64,000 nt of DNA, from the NCBI GenBank assembly GCA_009829735.1, contig CM020620.1, forward strand, positions 9,378,545 to 9,442,544. The letters run 5' to 3'. Position numbers and translations under genes: made by a program. The stretch comes from Pyropia yezoensis (Eukaryota; Rhodophyta; Bangiophyceae; Bangiales; Bangiaceae). The notes beneath the pieces are model-generated. The model did not search any database. It was not told where the DNA came from and saw nothing but the letters and a program-made list of their open reading frames with translations. Every line of letters starts with the position of its first letter. The first letter of the stretch is position 1. This document shows, piece after piece, positions 20,410-31,149 of this stretch.

Positions 20410-22779
20410 ATGTCGGACCCCCAGGTAACCGGGGGTGAGGACGACCTCCTGCCTGAAGAGGGGGAAGAGGTGATGGTGGACGACGTTCCCGTCTCCGCCA
20501 CCGCCGCCGAGTGCTTCCTAGCGAGCTCGTCGGAGGACGAGGACGACCGGGTGACCGTTCGTGTGGCCCCGGACGGCGCGCCGGGCGGGTTGTCGTCCGT
20601 GTGTAGCGGCACGACGGCTCCGTCGGGTGGCGGACAACCGCGTGCAGCGGTGGCTTCTACCGCTTCTCCTCCGGCGGCCCGGATGGCTTCTGTCGCCGGT
20701 ACCGGCGTGGCTCTACCCCAAGACGGTGTCGCCGGCGTGGCGGATGGTGGTGTTGGCACCCCGTCCAGTCCGGCGGGTCAAGACGGCGCGGGTGCCCGCC
20801 CGGTTGGTGTGTCCGCTGCGGCGGGTAGCGGGTCTACCCGTGCTGCCCCCGTGGTACCCACGTCGGGCCCGGGTGGCGGCGATGCTCTGCCCGCGGTGCC
20901 GCGGGCGTCTGGTGGTCAAGGTGGGTCTACACCGATGGCAGTGGACTCCGGTAGTTACTCCGGGCGGGCGCCCGCCCTTCTTCTTCCTCCTCGGCCGCGT
21001 GCGACTCCGGCGCCGGCCCCTCTTCCGGTGGGGCATCCCCCGGCGCCCCCTATTCTTCCTGGTCCTGCCCGGGTTGCCCCGTTGGGTGTCGGCGTCGCCG
21101 TGGCGGCGGGTGAACCCGCCATGTCGATGTTCGACTTGGTGGCTCGGGTTCGAGGCCTGACTGTGCAAGAGTCAATGGAGTCCGATGGGCGGATGCGGGT
21201 GGACTTCCACCTGCCCCATCCCCGTGGAGAGTCCTCCCGGCGCGTCAAGGTGGACCCGAGTTGGGAGCGGGAGTTGGTGCGGCTGGTCAACCAGCCGAAC
21301 GCGGTGCGAGTGGAACACCATTGGATCCTGAGTCAGCCGGACGACCGGCATGCGCAGCTCTGGCGTACTCGGGTGGGACGGGGTGAGGTCTACCTCGACC
21401 CCGCCTTCGGGGTATGCGACCTGATTGCTCCCGCGTTGCCGCGGGAGATTGACTACCCGGCTAGTGCTCGGGGGATTGCGGCGGCGGCGGAGCCGGTTGC
21501 GTTTGGGGAGACGGTGGGCAGTACCGGTCGGTATCCCGACCCTGATTACTACCCGGGGGTATCCCCGTATCTGTCGTTGACGGCCCCCTACCCGCCTATG
21601 GCGGGGTTGAAGTCGGCGTCGAGCTGGCGACGTAACCATGGTGTCATGGCGGATGCGTTCCGCACGGATATAACGTGTGCGTTGCAGACCGGCAACGGTC
21701 GTGCGCCGGTATACACTCCCGTGCGCCCTCCTCTGTGGCAGGAGGGGTGGGAACCCGCCCCTGCTTTCCGGTTTGACACCGGCTCCTGTCTCCGATACTT
21801 CGGGAGTGTGTTGGCCTCCCGGCCGGTCCACCCGTTGCAGGGTACCTTCACCCTTGAGGTTACCCTCGGGCAGGCGTCCTCCTTCTTGCTGTCCGTCCGC
21901 CGGCAGGGTCGCCTGTTTCATCTTCCGACGGGTGTCCGTCGGCACATCGCGCAGTTGGGCGTGGACCTGATAGCTGCCAAGACCGGGTTGGCCCGGGAGT
22001 TCGAGGCCCTGCTGGCTGTTCACGATGCAGTGAACTGGGCTGGGGTGTTGGCCCTTCCCCCGTACCGGGACCCGCAGGCTGGGGCTTCCCCCTTGCCTCG
22101 TCACTCGTTGCGTGTCCGGCGTACTCAGCCGGGTGAGCCTAGTTGCCATGGGTGGGCGTCCACCGAGGCCGTTCCTGACCTGGGTATTCCCATGGTTATC
22201 CATGACCCTCTTCAGGTCCTTGCTCCGTGGTTCGGTAACCCGATGCCGGCGGCGGTTGGCCGTCGTCCCCGAGAGTGGGGCTCTGTGGGTGGGGAGCGTG
22301 AGGTGTCCCGTCGTCGGGCGGAGTACCGCCGTGGTTACGGTGGAGCCCCTTCGGTAGGGTCCTACCGGGCCTCGTATCAGGTGCCACCGGCTCCGGTGGT
22401 AGCCGTGTCGGCTCCTATGGCTCCTCTGGCTGCGCCAGTGTCACCTCCCGCCCCTGTCCTACATGACGGGGGTCCCCGTCTCTGGTATGAGGGCGTTGAC
22501 GCCCTTGTTACCCGCGCCATGCGTGGGGGTATCTCTGTTAGCTGGGGGGATATCCCCCCAGGTGCTGCGCTGGTTGGGTCAGCGCGTTGCTTCGGTGGCG
22601 TGCTGGACCGCCTCCAGAAAGCTCTGGAGGACGTGGAGGCTGGCCGCAGCACCCTCGTCCAGCTATGCACCGAGGTAACTCGGGTGGTCGACCGTCGTGA
22701 CGTTGCCGACCGGTGGAGCACGGAGGTCTACGCGCTTACGCGTGAGTGGCCTCCCTCGGGCAGTGGGTCTACCCACTGA
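20410..22779 (+). CDS. Antisense accessory ORF of Gypsy element 3, unknown function
   Basis: The ORF encodes 789 residues from the first ATG (the frame is open upstream to a GTG at 20290) and runs opposite to gag-pol. Residues ~1-60 are acidic with several Glu/Asp runs. About 60-235 is a low-complexity Pro/Ala/Gly linker. About 240-640 is an ordered-looking region with many aromatic and hydrophobic residues (for example MSMFDLVARVRGL and EVYLDPAFGVCDLI). About 715-775 is a helical segment (VLDRLQKALEDVEAGRSTL) before a Gly/Ser end. No domain is recognised and there are no enzyme motifs. The C-terminal 77 residues are conserved in element 2. It converges on pol, with 480 bp between the stops. 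Confidence 0.7.
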   Translation: MSDPQVTGGEDDLLPEEGEEVMVDDVPVSATAAECFLASSSEDEDDRVTVRVAPDGAPGGLSSVCSGTTAPSGGGQPRAAVASTASPPAARMASVAGTGVALPQDGVAGVADGGVGTPSSPAGQDGAGARPVGVSAAAGSGSTRAAPVVPTSGPGGGDALPAVPRASGGQGGSTPMAVDSGSYSGRAPALLLPPRPRATPAPAPLPVGHPPAPPILPGPARVAPLGVGVAVAAGEPAMSMFDLVARVRGLTVQESMESDGRMRVDFHLPHPRGESSRRVKVDPSWERELVRLVNQPNAVRVEHHWILSQPDDRHAQLWRTRVGRGEVYLDPAFGVCDLIAPALPREIDYPASARGIAAAAEPVAFGETVGSTGRYPDPDYYPGVSPYLSLTAPYPPMAGLKSASSWRRNHGVMADAFRTDITCALQTGNGRAPVYTPVRPPLWQEGWEPAPAFRFDTGSCLRYFGSVLASRPVHPLQGTFTLEVTLGQASSFLLSVRRQGRLFHLPTGVRRHIAQLGVDLIAAKTGLAREFEALLAVHDAVNWAGVLALPPYRDPQAGASPLPRHSLRVRRTQPGEPSCHGWASTEAVPDLGIPMVIHDPLQVLAPWFGNPMPAAVGRRPREWGSVGGEREVSRRRAEYRRGYGGAPSVGSYRASYQVPPAPVVAVSAPMAPLAAPVSPPAPVLHDGGPRLWYEGVDALVTRAMRGGISVSWGDIPPGAALVGSARCFGGVLDRLQKALEDVEAGRSTLVQLCTEVTRVVDRRDVADRWSTEVYALTREWPPSGSGSTH
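22543..22560. repeat. 18-bp perfect palindrome in the accessory ORF
   Basis: TGGGGGGATATCCCCCCA. The homologous site in element 2 (18319-18332) is where that element is broken, three bases into the right arm. A copy lies at 30432-30449. Confidence 0.85.
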
Positions 22780-23091
22780 GGAGTGCTATTGTTTGTGCGG
22801 GAGAGGGCCCCGGCAACCCTTATGGCAGCCGGGTAGTAGTGAGTATAAACTCATCCCCCGCTGGGGGCATTGCTTGCCTCTGTTTGCTGCCCTGGGGAGT
22901 ACCCCTTCTGGCTCAGTGGTGCCTTGCCTCCCGTCCAACTTCTTCCGGTTGGTTCATGCTTGGGGAGGTTATCCTCCCTCACTTTGTGTCTTGGCTTTGG
23001 GAGGTCATCCTCCCGTGTAAGCCCCCTAGTTACTTCGATATTATCGGAGTTAGCCTTTACCTTTAAGTTACCTTATTAAGGTTCAGGTTTT

Positions 23092-23182
23092 TACTTAGTT
23101 ACCTAAGCTTAGCTCTACTTAGTTACCTAAGCTTGGTTCGACTTAGAAACCTAAGTCTGATTTGACTTAGAAACCTAAGTCT
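23092..23182. repeat. Tandem hairpin array, element 3
   Basis: Counterpart of 17699-17790 on the other strand: two GACTTAGAAACCTAAGTC palindromes and two ACTTAGTTACCTAAGCT variants between the convergent ORF stops. Confidence 0.75.
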
Positions 23183-23259
23183 GCTTTAACCATGTCACAC
23201 CCTACTTAGTAGGTATAAGCCTCACCCCCCAACAGCCGAAGTCGGTGTCGGTTGGGTTG

Positions 23260-26200
23260 TTACAGTAGGCGTCGTCGCCTCATGTAAGGCATGAGTAGTT
23301 GGCGGGGTATATTTGCCGCCTGTTCCCAGGTGGGTGAGTCGTATCCGACCCACATAACCTTGACGTACCAGGGTCCTGGTAGGTCCGGGTCGGTGTGTCC
23401 GACCACGCTCTCTACTTGGTATGGAATCCCATCCGGTCCCACCGGGTCATCTGACCGGTGGGTTGTAAGAGCTTCATGTAGCAACCCAGCCGGTACCGGC
23501 TGAGGCTGTTCCGGCATCGGAGCAGGTGTGACGTCATTCATGCTGATGCGTTGAATCTCCGTATCGGAGTGTAAGATAACAGAGTGGTTATCTCTGTGGA
23601 GGATCTGGTACGGTCCCTTGACCGGTTGCATAAGCTTGTTCCCTCGGAACTTCTGGTGTCTGATATAGACCCAGTCACCTGTTACCAGGGTTGCGTTGCG
23701 CACCCGTAGTCGGGCGTCGAAGTTCTTCTTGTATCGAAGTTGTGTTCTGTCAAGGGCACCCTTGAGCTTAGGAATCATCCACGATAGCTTGGCCAACCAA
23801 GCTAGGTGGATGCGTTCGGCGGGTCGGCCCTTCGGTGTATCATACCGAGTGCACCTGCCTGGCGGCAGCGTCAGGTTACCGACGCCTAGTGGCATGACCC
23901 ATTCCAGTGGGGCGATGTTGGTACTCCGATGTGGCCTGGCATTGTATGCCAGGGTGAGTACGGACAGAAGCCTGTCCCAAGTGTTCGTGTGCTCTGCCAC
24001 GTAGCACTGTAGCATCTTGACGATGGTGCGGTTGAACCGCTCCACCTGCCCGTTGGACTGCGGGTGGTAGTCGGATGCCCGACGTGGTTCGATACCGAAC
24101 ATGCCCAGGACCTTAGTGCAGAATGCCGACGTAAGGTTTGCTCCGTTGTCGGAGAGGAGTTGCTTCATGACTCCGTATGCACTGATCCAGTGGTCAACCA
24201 CTGCGTTCATAATCGTGTATGCCGTATCATTCGGGATGGCTGCCGCTCGTGACAGCTTGGTGAATCGGTCAGACATGACCAGGATGTACCTGTTCCCTTC
24301 TTCCGTTACCGGAAGCGGCCCGAGTATGTCGATAGCGACTTGCTCGTTGGGCCCATCGGGTGGGAATAGCTTCATGGCAGACGCCTGCCTATGTAGACTC
24401 ATGCGGTTACGTGCACAGGGGTGGCATCCCCTTACGTGGTCGACCACGTCGACGGCCATTGCTGGCCAGTAGAAGAACCTTCGCATTGCTGCGAACATAC
24501 GTGAACCCCCCGGGTGTCCGGCTGTAGGGTTCTCATGTTCTCGTTCCATGACGGCTTGCCGTAAGGACACGGGAACCACGACTTGATGTCGTCCATCGGC
24601 GGGTGCCCGCCGGAATATGAGTCCGTCTTCGTTCTCGGAGAAGATGCCGGCCGTACCGGCCAGGAGGTTAGCACGATGACGTCTACAGTCATCGTCGTTG
24701 GCCTGTGCCTCGCGGAAGTCCGCGAGGGTCAATGGGCACGCAAGGTGTGCCATGGTATGGTCAGCCATACCCTGGGTAGCATTACCCACCATGCACACCG
24801 GTACCACCGGGATGTCCTCGTCCACCGGGCGGGTATCCCCGCTCGGGGTGTCGAGTCGAGACAACGCGTCTCCGAGGTGGTGGGTTGACCCAGCCTTATA
24901 CACCGTGCGGTAGTCGTGCTCGGCCATCTTCAGCCTCCATCGGGCTAGCCTCCCATGGCTATCGGAATCCTTGTCACCAAGGTTGAGGAGCCATCGTAGG
25001 GGTTCGTGGTCGGACCTCACGATGAACCTGGAGCCCTCCAGGTATGGACGGAGCAGTTGCACTGCCCATATAACTCCGAGGCATTCACGCTCGGTGGCAC
25101 TATAGTTCCGCTCAGCCGGGTTGAGTGTCCGGCTGAAGTACCCTACCGGACGTAGGTCCGGGATAACGTTGTCGGTACCTATCAACGTCTCTCCCTGTAA
25201 CAGGGTGCATCCCACTTGTGTATCACACGCATCGACATCGATGACGAAGGTACCCCGTCTATGCGGTAACGCAAGGACGGGTGGGGACAGTAGGGCTCGC
25301 TTCAGCGACTCGAATGCCTCCTCTTCGCTAGGCGAAGGGGGTTGGAGTACCTTGGGTAAGGTACTGCTCGTAAGAACCGTTAACGGTTTAGCTATCCGAG
25401 CGAAGTCCTTGACGAACCGTCGGTATACATTGCACATTCCCAGGAAGCTCTTGAGCTGCGTCTGGGTGTTAGGGAACCGGGCATCCCGGAGTGCCCGGGT
25501 ATTGGCTTCGAGTACCCCTAGTTTACCAGGGGTTATCTGGTGGCCCAGATATTCGACCGTCTGTTGGAAGAAGGCGCACTTCTTCAGACGCAGGGTTACC
25601 CCGGCGTTCCTTAAGAGGGTGAGTACCTCGTCAACATGTTGTACATGGTCATCCATGTTACGCGAGAAGACGATGACGTCATCGAGGTACACTAGGCAGT
25701 TACGCCACTTCACCCCAGACAGTATGATGTCGATAGCCCGCTGGAATGTAGCGGGGGCGTTGGACAATCCGAAGGGCATCCTTAGGAACTCGTACACTCC
25801 ACTGTGACAGACGAATGCCGTCTTGGGGATATCCTCGTCCGCCACCGGGATCTGCCAGTATCCGGCATTGCAGTCGATGGTGGTAAACACCGTAGCCTCC
25901 CCCAGGGAGTCGATGCATTCATCCATCCTTGGTAAAGGGTATGAGTCCTTCTTGGTAACCAAGTTGAGGCGTCGATAATCGATGCAAAACCGAGGGGTTT
26001 GATCCTTCTTCGGCACAATAACGACTGGGGCACCCCATTCCGACATCGAAGGTCGGATCACCTTAGCTTCACTCATCCTCTTCACTTCTCCATCAACGAT
26101 CTCTCGTTGCATAGGTCCCGCTCGGTGCGGTTGTGAGCGGGCGGGTCGTGCGCCTGGTACCAGGTCTATACGATGTTGGGTTGCCCCAATGGTCCCCAAG

Positions 26201-27426
26201 GCCCCGCCTGTCCACATAACGTCATGCTTTCTTAGCATCCGTCGTACCCCTTCGGCTACCGAAGGGGGAAGGTGGTCGAGGTCAGCCTCGGCCAGTGCCT
26301 TCAAGGCCTCTTGGTCCTTTGGCGGCAGGTCCGCCGGAGCCGCCGATGGGTTAGGCTTCCCGTCATCGGGTTGCTGTCGCTCGGTGGTCTCGGCGACCGC
26401 CAGTACTTCAAGTGGTTCCACTTGACCCTCCTTATCAGGGGTAAGGATATCTCCTTCGTAGAGTTCGGCAATCCCGAGGATAGTTCCCTTCGGGAGGGTG
26501 ACTGCCTTACGGCGATAGTTCGCCATCACTAAGAGGGACGACCCTTCTGATGGGAGGTCTATGAGACCGTTGGCCATGGTCAACCCATGGCGCTTGTACG
26601 TCCGCAAGTTGGACTTGACTCTGCAGATGCCTGCGAGGTCACAGTTAACCGGGAGGACTGTCTCTGACAACGGCTCAAAGCGAGTTCGCTTGGCCAACCG
26701 AAGTGTCTTCGGCTCGACGCTTGCGTACACCTCAGCCACGTTAACGTGGCTTCCTTGTAGCGTCAGGTCCCTGACGATAGCCGTATGTCCTCGCTTCGTC
26801 CCGTCGGCTTCTTGAAGCTCGACGGTCCTCCGGCCTGGCCGGATTGCATCAACGTGAACGTTGATGAAGGTGCACCCCAGTATGCAGGGCACCGATAGCG
26901 TTTCACATACCAGGAAGTCAACTTCCGTGGTGAGATCCCCGATGGTAACCTGCAGCGACATCGCTGCGGTCGTACGAATGAGTCGACCATTCGCGTCCTT
27001 GATGGTGGGTCCCCGAGTCACTCTGACTCGTGGAAGCCACTTGTCCGGGAGGGTATCCTTCCGGATAAGGTTGGGTCCAGCCCCTGTGTCCAGTACAGGG
27101 TAGTACGATCGTGTCGACTGGGGGTCAACCCCCAGAGTGGCTGATACCTTGAAGTTCTCCAAGGTAAACAACACATGTCCTACACCGATATCCGGTGTAG
27201 CTCGGGCATCCTGAACAGGGCCCTTGTCTGGTTCAACGTGACGGGGCTTCCCGTCCTCTCCTCCCAACCTTGGAGGTTGGTCATCAATCCCCTGACGCCG
27301 TGTCGTCGGGGCCGGAAGGTGTACCCGGGGGTTGATGCGGCGTCGGCTCAACCGCGCTCTCCGTGGGGCTTTCCCCGCGGTACTCCGGGGTGGCTTGCTT
27401 GGGTAACCCCAGCGCCCCCCGGTCAT
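23260..27426 (-). CDS. pol: Gypsy Pol polyprotein of element 3 (copy before the gap)
   Basis: The 1388-residue frame is co-linear with the element 2 Pol, with scattered substitutions. Protease VLDTGAG, RT YLDD, RNase H, the integrase HHCC finger (with NPTAGHPGG) and D, D-35-E core, GPY/F and chromodomain-like end are all intact. It is in the -1 frame relative to gag and is open from the slip site at 27441-27447. This copy and 31150-35317 are identical apart from one homopolymer base, so they probably represent one gene assembled twice. Confidence 0.92.
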   Translation of the reverse strand: MTGGRWGYPSKPPRSTAGKAPRRARLSRRRINPRVHLPAPTTRRQGIDDQPPRLGGEDGKPRHVEPDKGPVQDARATPDIGVGHVLFTLENFKVSATLGVDPQSTRSYYPVLDTGAGPNLIRKDTLPDKWLPRVRVTRGPTIKDANGRLIRTTAAMSLQVTIGDLTTEVDFLVCETLSVPCILGCTFINVHVDAIRPGRRTVELQEADGTKRGHTAIVRDLTLQGSHVNVAEVYASVEPKTLRLAKRTRFEPLSETVLPVNCDLAGICRVKSNLRTYKRHGLTMANGLIDLPSEGSSLLVMANYRRKAVTLPKGTILGIAELYEGDILTPDKEGQVEPLEVLAVAETTERQQPDDGKPNPSAAPADLPPKDQEALKALAEADLDHLPPSVAEGVRRMLRKHDVMWTGGALGTIGATQHRIDLVPGARPARSQPHRAGPMQREIVDGEVKRMSEAKVIRPSMSEWGAPVVIVPKKDQTPRFCIDYRRLNLVTKKDSYPLPRMDECIDSLGEATVFTTIDCNAGYWQIPVADEDIPKTAFVCHSGVYEFLRMPFGLSNAPATFQRAIDIILSGVKWRNCLVYLDDVIVFSRNMDDHVQHVDEVLTLLRNAGVTLRLKKCAFFQQTVEYLGHQITPGKLGVLEANTRALRDARFPNTQTQLKSFLGMCNVYRRFVKDFARIAKPLTVLTSSTLPKVLQPPSPSEEEAFESLKRALLSPPVLALPHRRGTFVIDVDACDTQVGCTLLQGETLIGTDNVIPDLRPVGYFSRTLNPAERNYSATERECLGVIWAVQLLRPYLEGSRFIVRSDHEPLRWLLNLGDKDSDSHGRLARWRLKMAEHDYRTVYKAGSTHHLGDALSRLDTPSGDTRPVDEDIPVVPVCMVGNATQGMADHTMAHLACPLTLADFREAQANDDDCRRHRANLLAGTAGIFSENEDGLIFRRAPADGRHQVVVPVSLRQAVMEREHENPTAGHPGGSRMFAAMRRFFYWPAMAVDVVDHVRGCHPCARNRMSLHRQASAMKLFPPDGPNEQVAIDILGPLPVTEEGNRYILVMSDRFTKLSRAAAIPNDTAYTIMNAVVDHWISAYGVMKQLLSDNGANLTSAFCTKVLGMFGIEPRRASDYHPQSNGQVERFNRTIVKMLQCYVAEHTNTWDRLLSVLTLAYNARPHRSTNIAPLEWVMPLGVGNLTLPPGRCTRYDTPKGRPAERIHLAWLAKLSWMIPKLKGALDRTQLRYKKNFDARLRVRNATLVTGDWVYIRHQKFRGNKLMQPVKGPYQILHRDNHSVILHSDTEIQRISMNDVTPAPMPEQPQPVPAGLLHEALTTHRSDDPVGPDGIPYQVESVVGHTDPDLPGPWYVKVMWVGYDSPTWEQAANIPRQLLMPYMRRRRLL

Positions 27427-27434
27427 CCTTCCTC

Positions 27435-29124
27435 TTACTCGTTTCCCGCCCTTGGTAGGGTGCTGTCCGCCGGGACATCCGGCTGAGGAGGTGCCCCCTC
27501 GACGGCCAGTACTCCACCTGGAGCTGGCTGCCTACCCGGTGCGGGTCCGGGTGCTCGGGCGGGATATCCCCCAGTAGATGCCTTGCGTTGCGCCGCTGCC
27601 CGCCGAGACTCCTCGGGGATGAGTGGGCAGGAAGACACCCAGTGCTGGGGATCCCCACACAACATACACCCGGACGTGCCGGTCCCCCCTTGAGTTCGCA
27701 TCGGGGTAGTCCCGTAGCTACGGTTGCTTCCCTCGGGCGCCCGAGTGCCTGCTCCCTGGTAGGCCTTGGGTCCTTGGGTCAACCGGAACATGGATTCCCC
27801 CAACCGGTTGGGTCGGCCCGCAATCTGCGGAGGTGCCTCCGTGCGCACCGCCCATGTTGGCAAGGGTTGGTGAGGGTTACCCGTCACCGGGGAGTACCCC
27901 GTAGTCCGCACATACGGGACGCGCCGTCCCGTTCCTTCGTTGACCTGGAACTGGGTTCCAGCCGGGGCGATGTACGCTACCGTACCATGTTCATCAATCA
28001 CCGGCGTTGCCGGTAGCAACAGGTGGCCCTGTTGGTCGACTAGAGGGTCACCCTCACCAATAGGGGTATGTTCGGTCGCCACCAGTACTGGTGCGGCCTT
28101 ACGTTCCACCTTCTCTTGCCTCGGTACCGGGGTAAGACTGGGCTTGCCTCCCTCACCCTTGGGCTTCGGGGCCAAGGCACACTCCGGGTGTAGAACCCGG
28201 TAGGCGTCCCCTAGGGACTTGCACATATGCATCAGTCGACTGAAGTTCGTCCGTGCCGTGTTGGCGCCCCGTGCGGATATCCGCACGTAGTTGGGTACTC
28301 CTGCGAACAGGATGGCCCGTAGCTCCCCTTCTCCGAGGAGCTTCCCCAGCTCGTAGTCGAGCTCTTGGATCCGGCGTCCAAACATCTCCTCATCCTCCCA
28401 GGACTGGGCGGTGGCAGTGCGAAGGGCCCGATAGTGGTCCTCGCACTTGTCCTCACTGAGGTAGCTGCTCAGCAGCTCCTTCAATATCCCACGGTAATCC
28501 ATGGGGGTGGCCGCGACCCTCATTCCCGGCATCGGGGATGCCTGGCGAAGAATGCCTCGCACCCGTTCATCAAAAAAGAACGGGAGGATCTCCAGAGCCA
28601 GCCCCTCGTTAACGAGCGCCTTGTCTGCGGCTGCCTTGAAGCTAGTCAAGAAGCCGATGACTGCCAACGGGCGTCCGTTCGGCCCCCCGAACATAGGGAC
28701 TCCCTTCATAAGGGTCTGCATAGAGCGGATCGCCCGATGCGACGTATTACGCATCGATTCCGATACGGTGGTAGAGCGGTCCTCCAAACGATAACGTTCC
28801 GGAGTAAGAACCGACCGGAAGACCTCGTTGACGATCTCCGTGTCAGCGTCCTGGATATCCAGTCGCTTAGCCAGTTGATGAGCGAACTCATCGGACTCCA
28901 TCCGCTTCAGTAGGCTCGCAGTTACCTGCGCGGTCATAGCTTCCACCACTGAAGATGGTACTTCAGGCGTCTGCACCTCGGGAACCCGAGTTGCCTGGCC
29001 TCCTTCGTCGTGGGGGTACTGCGAGGGGGTACCCCCTCCCCCAATAACCGACTCTCCCCCGGCGTACGTATCCGCCGGGTCGTGTCCCGCGGAGTCCGCT
29101 TTCGGGTGCTCCGAGCGTAATCGC
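27435..29124 (-). CDS. gag: Gypsy Gag of element 3, partial at the gap
   Basis: This is the C-terminal part of the same Gag as 35326-37509, up to the N gap. The last ~50 bp before the gap carry three single-base insertions relative to the second copy (extra C, T and A between about 29080 and 29124), as at an unpolished contig end. The slip heptamer is at 27441-27447. Confidence 0.8.
27441..27447 (-). promoter_or_regulatory. -1 ribosomal frameshift heptamer, element 3
   Basis: The minus strand reads G GGA AAC in gag phase, followed by GAG TAA. The -1 frame is open into pol (ATG at 27426). A second assembled copy lies at 35332-35338. Confidence 0.75.
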
Positions 29125-29624
29125 NNNNNNNNNNNNNNNNNNNNNNNNNNNNNNNNNNNNNNNNNNNNNNNNNNNNNNNNNNNNNNNNNNNNNNNNNNNN
29201 NNNNNNNNNNNNNNNNNNNNNNNNNNNNNNNNNNNNNNNNNNNNNNNNNNNNNNNNNNNNNNNNNNNNNNNNNNNNNNNNNNNNNNNNNNNNNNNNNNNN
29301 NNNNNNNNNNNNNNNNNNNNNNNNNNNNNNNNNNNNNNNNNNNNNNNNNNNNNNNNNNNNNNNNNNNNNNNNNNNNNNNNNNNNNNNNNNNNNNNNNNNN
29401 NNNNNNNNNNNNNNNNNNNNNNNNNNNNNNNNNNNNNNNNNNNNNNNNNNNNNNNNNNNNNNNNNNNNNNNNNNNNNNNNNNNNNNNNNNNNNNNNNNNN
29501 NNNNNNNNNNNNNNNNNNNNNNNNNNNNNNNNNNNNNNNNNNNNNNNNNNNNNNNNNNNNNNNNNNNNNNNNNNNNNNNNNNNNNNNNNNNNNNNNNNNN
29601 NNNNNNNNNNNNNNNNNNNNNNNN
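29125..29624. other. Assembly gap, 500 N
   Basis: Exactly 500 Ns, a typical arbitrary scaffold-join length. ORFs that read through it are artefacts. Confidence 0.98.
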
Positions 29625-30668
29625 TGGCAGGAGGGGTGGGAACCCGCCCCTGCTTTCCGGTTTTGACACCGGCTCCTGTCTCCGATACTTCGGGAGTGTG
29701 TTGGCCTCCCGGCCGGTCCACCCGTTGCAGGGTACCTTCACCCTTGAGGTTACCCTCGGGCAGGCGTCCTCCTTGCTGTCCGTCCGCCGGCAGGGTCGCC
29801 TGTTTCATCTTCCGACGGGTGTCCGTCGGCACATCGCGCAGTTGGGCGTGGACCTGATAGCTGCCAAGACCGGGTTGGCCCGGGAGTTCGAGCCCTGCTG
29901 GCTGTTCACGATGCAGTGAAACTGGGCTGGGGTGTTGGCCCTTCCCCCGTACCGGGACCCGCAGGCTGGGGCTTCCCCCTTGCCTCGTCACTCGTTGCGT
30001 GTCCGGCGTACTCAGCCGGGTGAGCCTAGTTGCCATGGGTGGGGCGTCCACCGAGGCCGTTCCTGACCTGGGTATTCCATGGTTATCCATGACCCTCTTC
30101 AGGTCCTTGCTCCGTGGTTCGGTAACCCGATGCCGGCGGGCGGTTGGCCGTCGTCCCCGAGAGTGGGGCTCTGTGGGTGGGGAGCGTGAGGTGTCCCGTC
30201 GTCGGGCGGGAGTACCGCCGTGGTTACGGTGGAGCCCCTTCGGTAGGGTCCTACCGGGCCTCGTATCAGGTGCCACCGGCTCCGGTGGTAGCCGTGTCGG
30301 CTCCTATGGCTCCTCTGGCTGCGCCAGTGTCACCTCCCGCCCCTGTCCTACATGACGGGGGTCCCCGTCTCTGGTATGAGGGCGTTGACGCCCTTGTTAC
30401 CCGCGCCATGCGTGGGGGTATCTCTGTTAGCTGGGGGGATATCCCCCCAGGTGCTGCGCTGGTTGGGTCAGCGCGTTGCTTCGGTGGCGTGCTGGACCGC
30501 CTCCAGAAAGCTCTGGAGGACGTGGAGGCTGGCCGCAGCACCCTCGTCCAGCTATGCACCGAGGTAACTCGGGTGGTCGACCGTCGTGACGTTGCCGACC
30601 GGTGGAGCACGGAGGTCTACGCGCTTACGCGTGAGTGGCCTCCCTCGGGCAGTGGGTCTACCCACTGA
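29625..30668 (+). pseudogene. Accessory ORF fragment with frameshifts (copy after the gap)
   Basis: This is the C-terminal half of the accessory ORF. Eight small indels relative to 21736-22779, most of them one-base changes, are all within the first ~600 bp. They sum to zero and look like sequencing errors rather than mutations. The last ~150 codons are intact. Confidence 0.7.
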
Positions 30669-30981
30669 GGAGTGCTATTGTTTGTGCGGGAGAGGGCCCC
30701 GGCAACCCTTATGGTAGCCGGGTAGTAGTGAGTATAAACTCATCCCCCGCTGGGGGCATTGCTTGCCTCTGTTTGCTGCCCTGGGGAGTACCCCTTCTGG
30801 CTCAGTGGTGCCTTGCCTCCCGTCCAACTTCTTCCGGTTGGTTCATGCTTGGGGAGGTTATCCTCCCTCACTTTTGTGTCTTGGCTTTGGGAGGTCATCC
30901 TCCCGTGTAAGCCCCCTAGTTACTTCGATATTATCGGAGTTAGCCTTTACCTTTAAGTTACCTTATTAAGGTTCAGGTTTT

Positions 30982-31072
30982 TACTTAGTTACCTAAGCTT
31001 AGCTCTACTTAGTTACCTAAGCTTGGTTCGACTTAGAAACCTAAGTCTGATTTGACTTAGAAACCTAAGTCT
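30982..31072. repeat. Tandem hairpin array (second assembled copy)
   Basis: Identical to 23092-23182 at an offset of 7890. Confidence 0.75.
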
Positions 31073-31149
31073 GCTTTAACCATGTCACACCCTACTTAGT
31101 AGGTATAAGCCTCACCCCCCAACAGCCGAAGTCGGTGTCGGTTGGGTTG

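Noticed and set aside
27435-30276. Two minus-strand ORFs (768 and 437 codons) spanning the N gap
   Set aside because: They contain ~167 undefined residues and join gag to the antisense side of the accessory ORF across a scaffold join.
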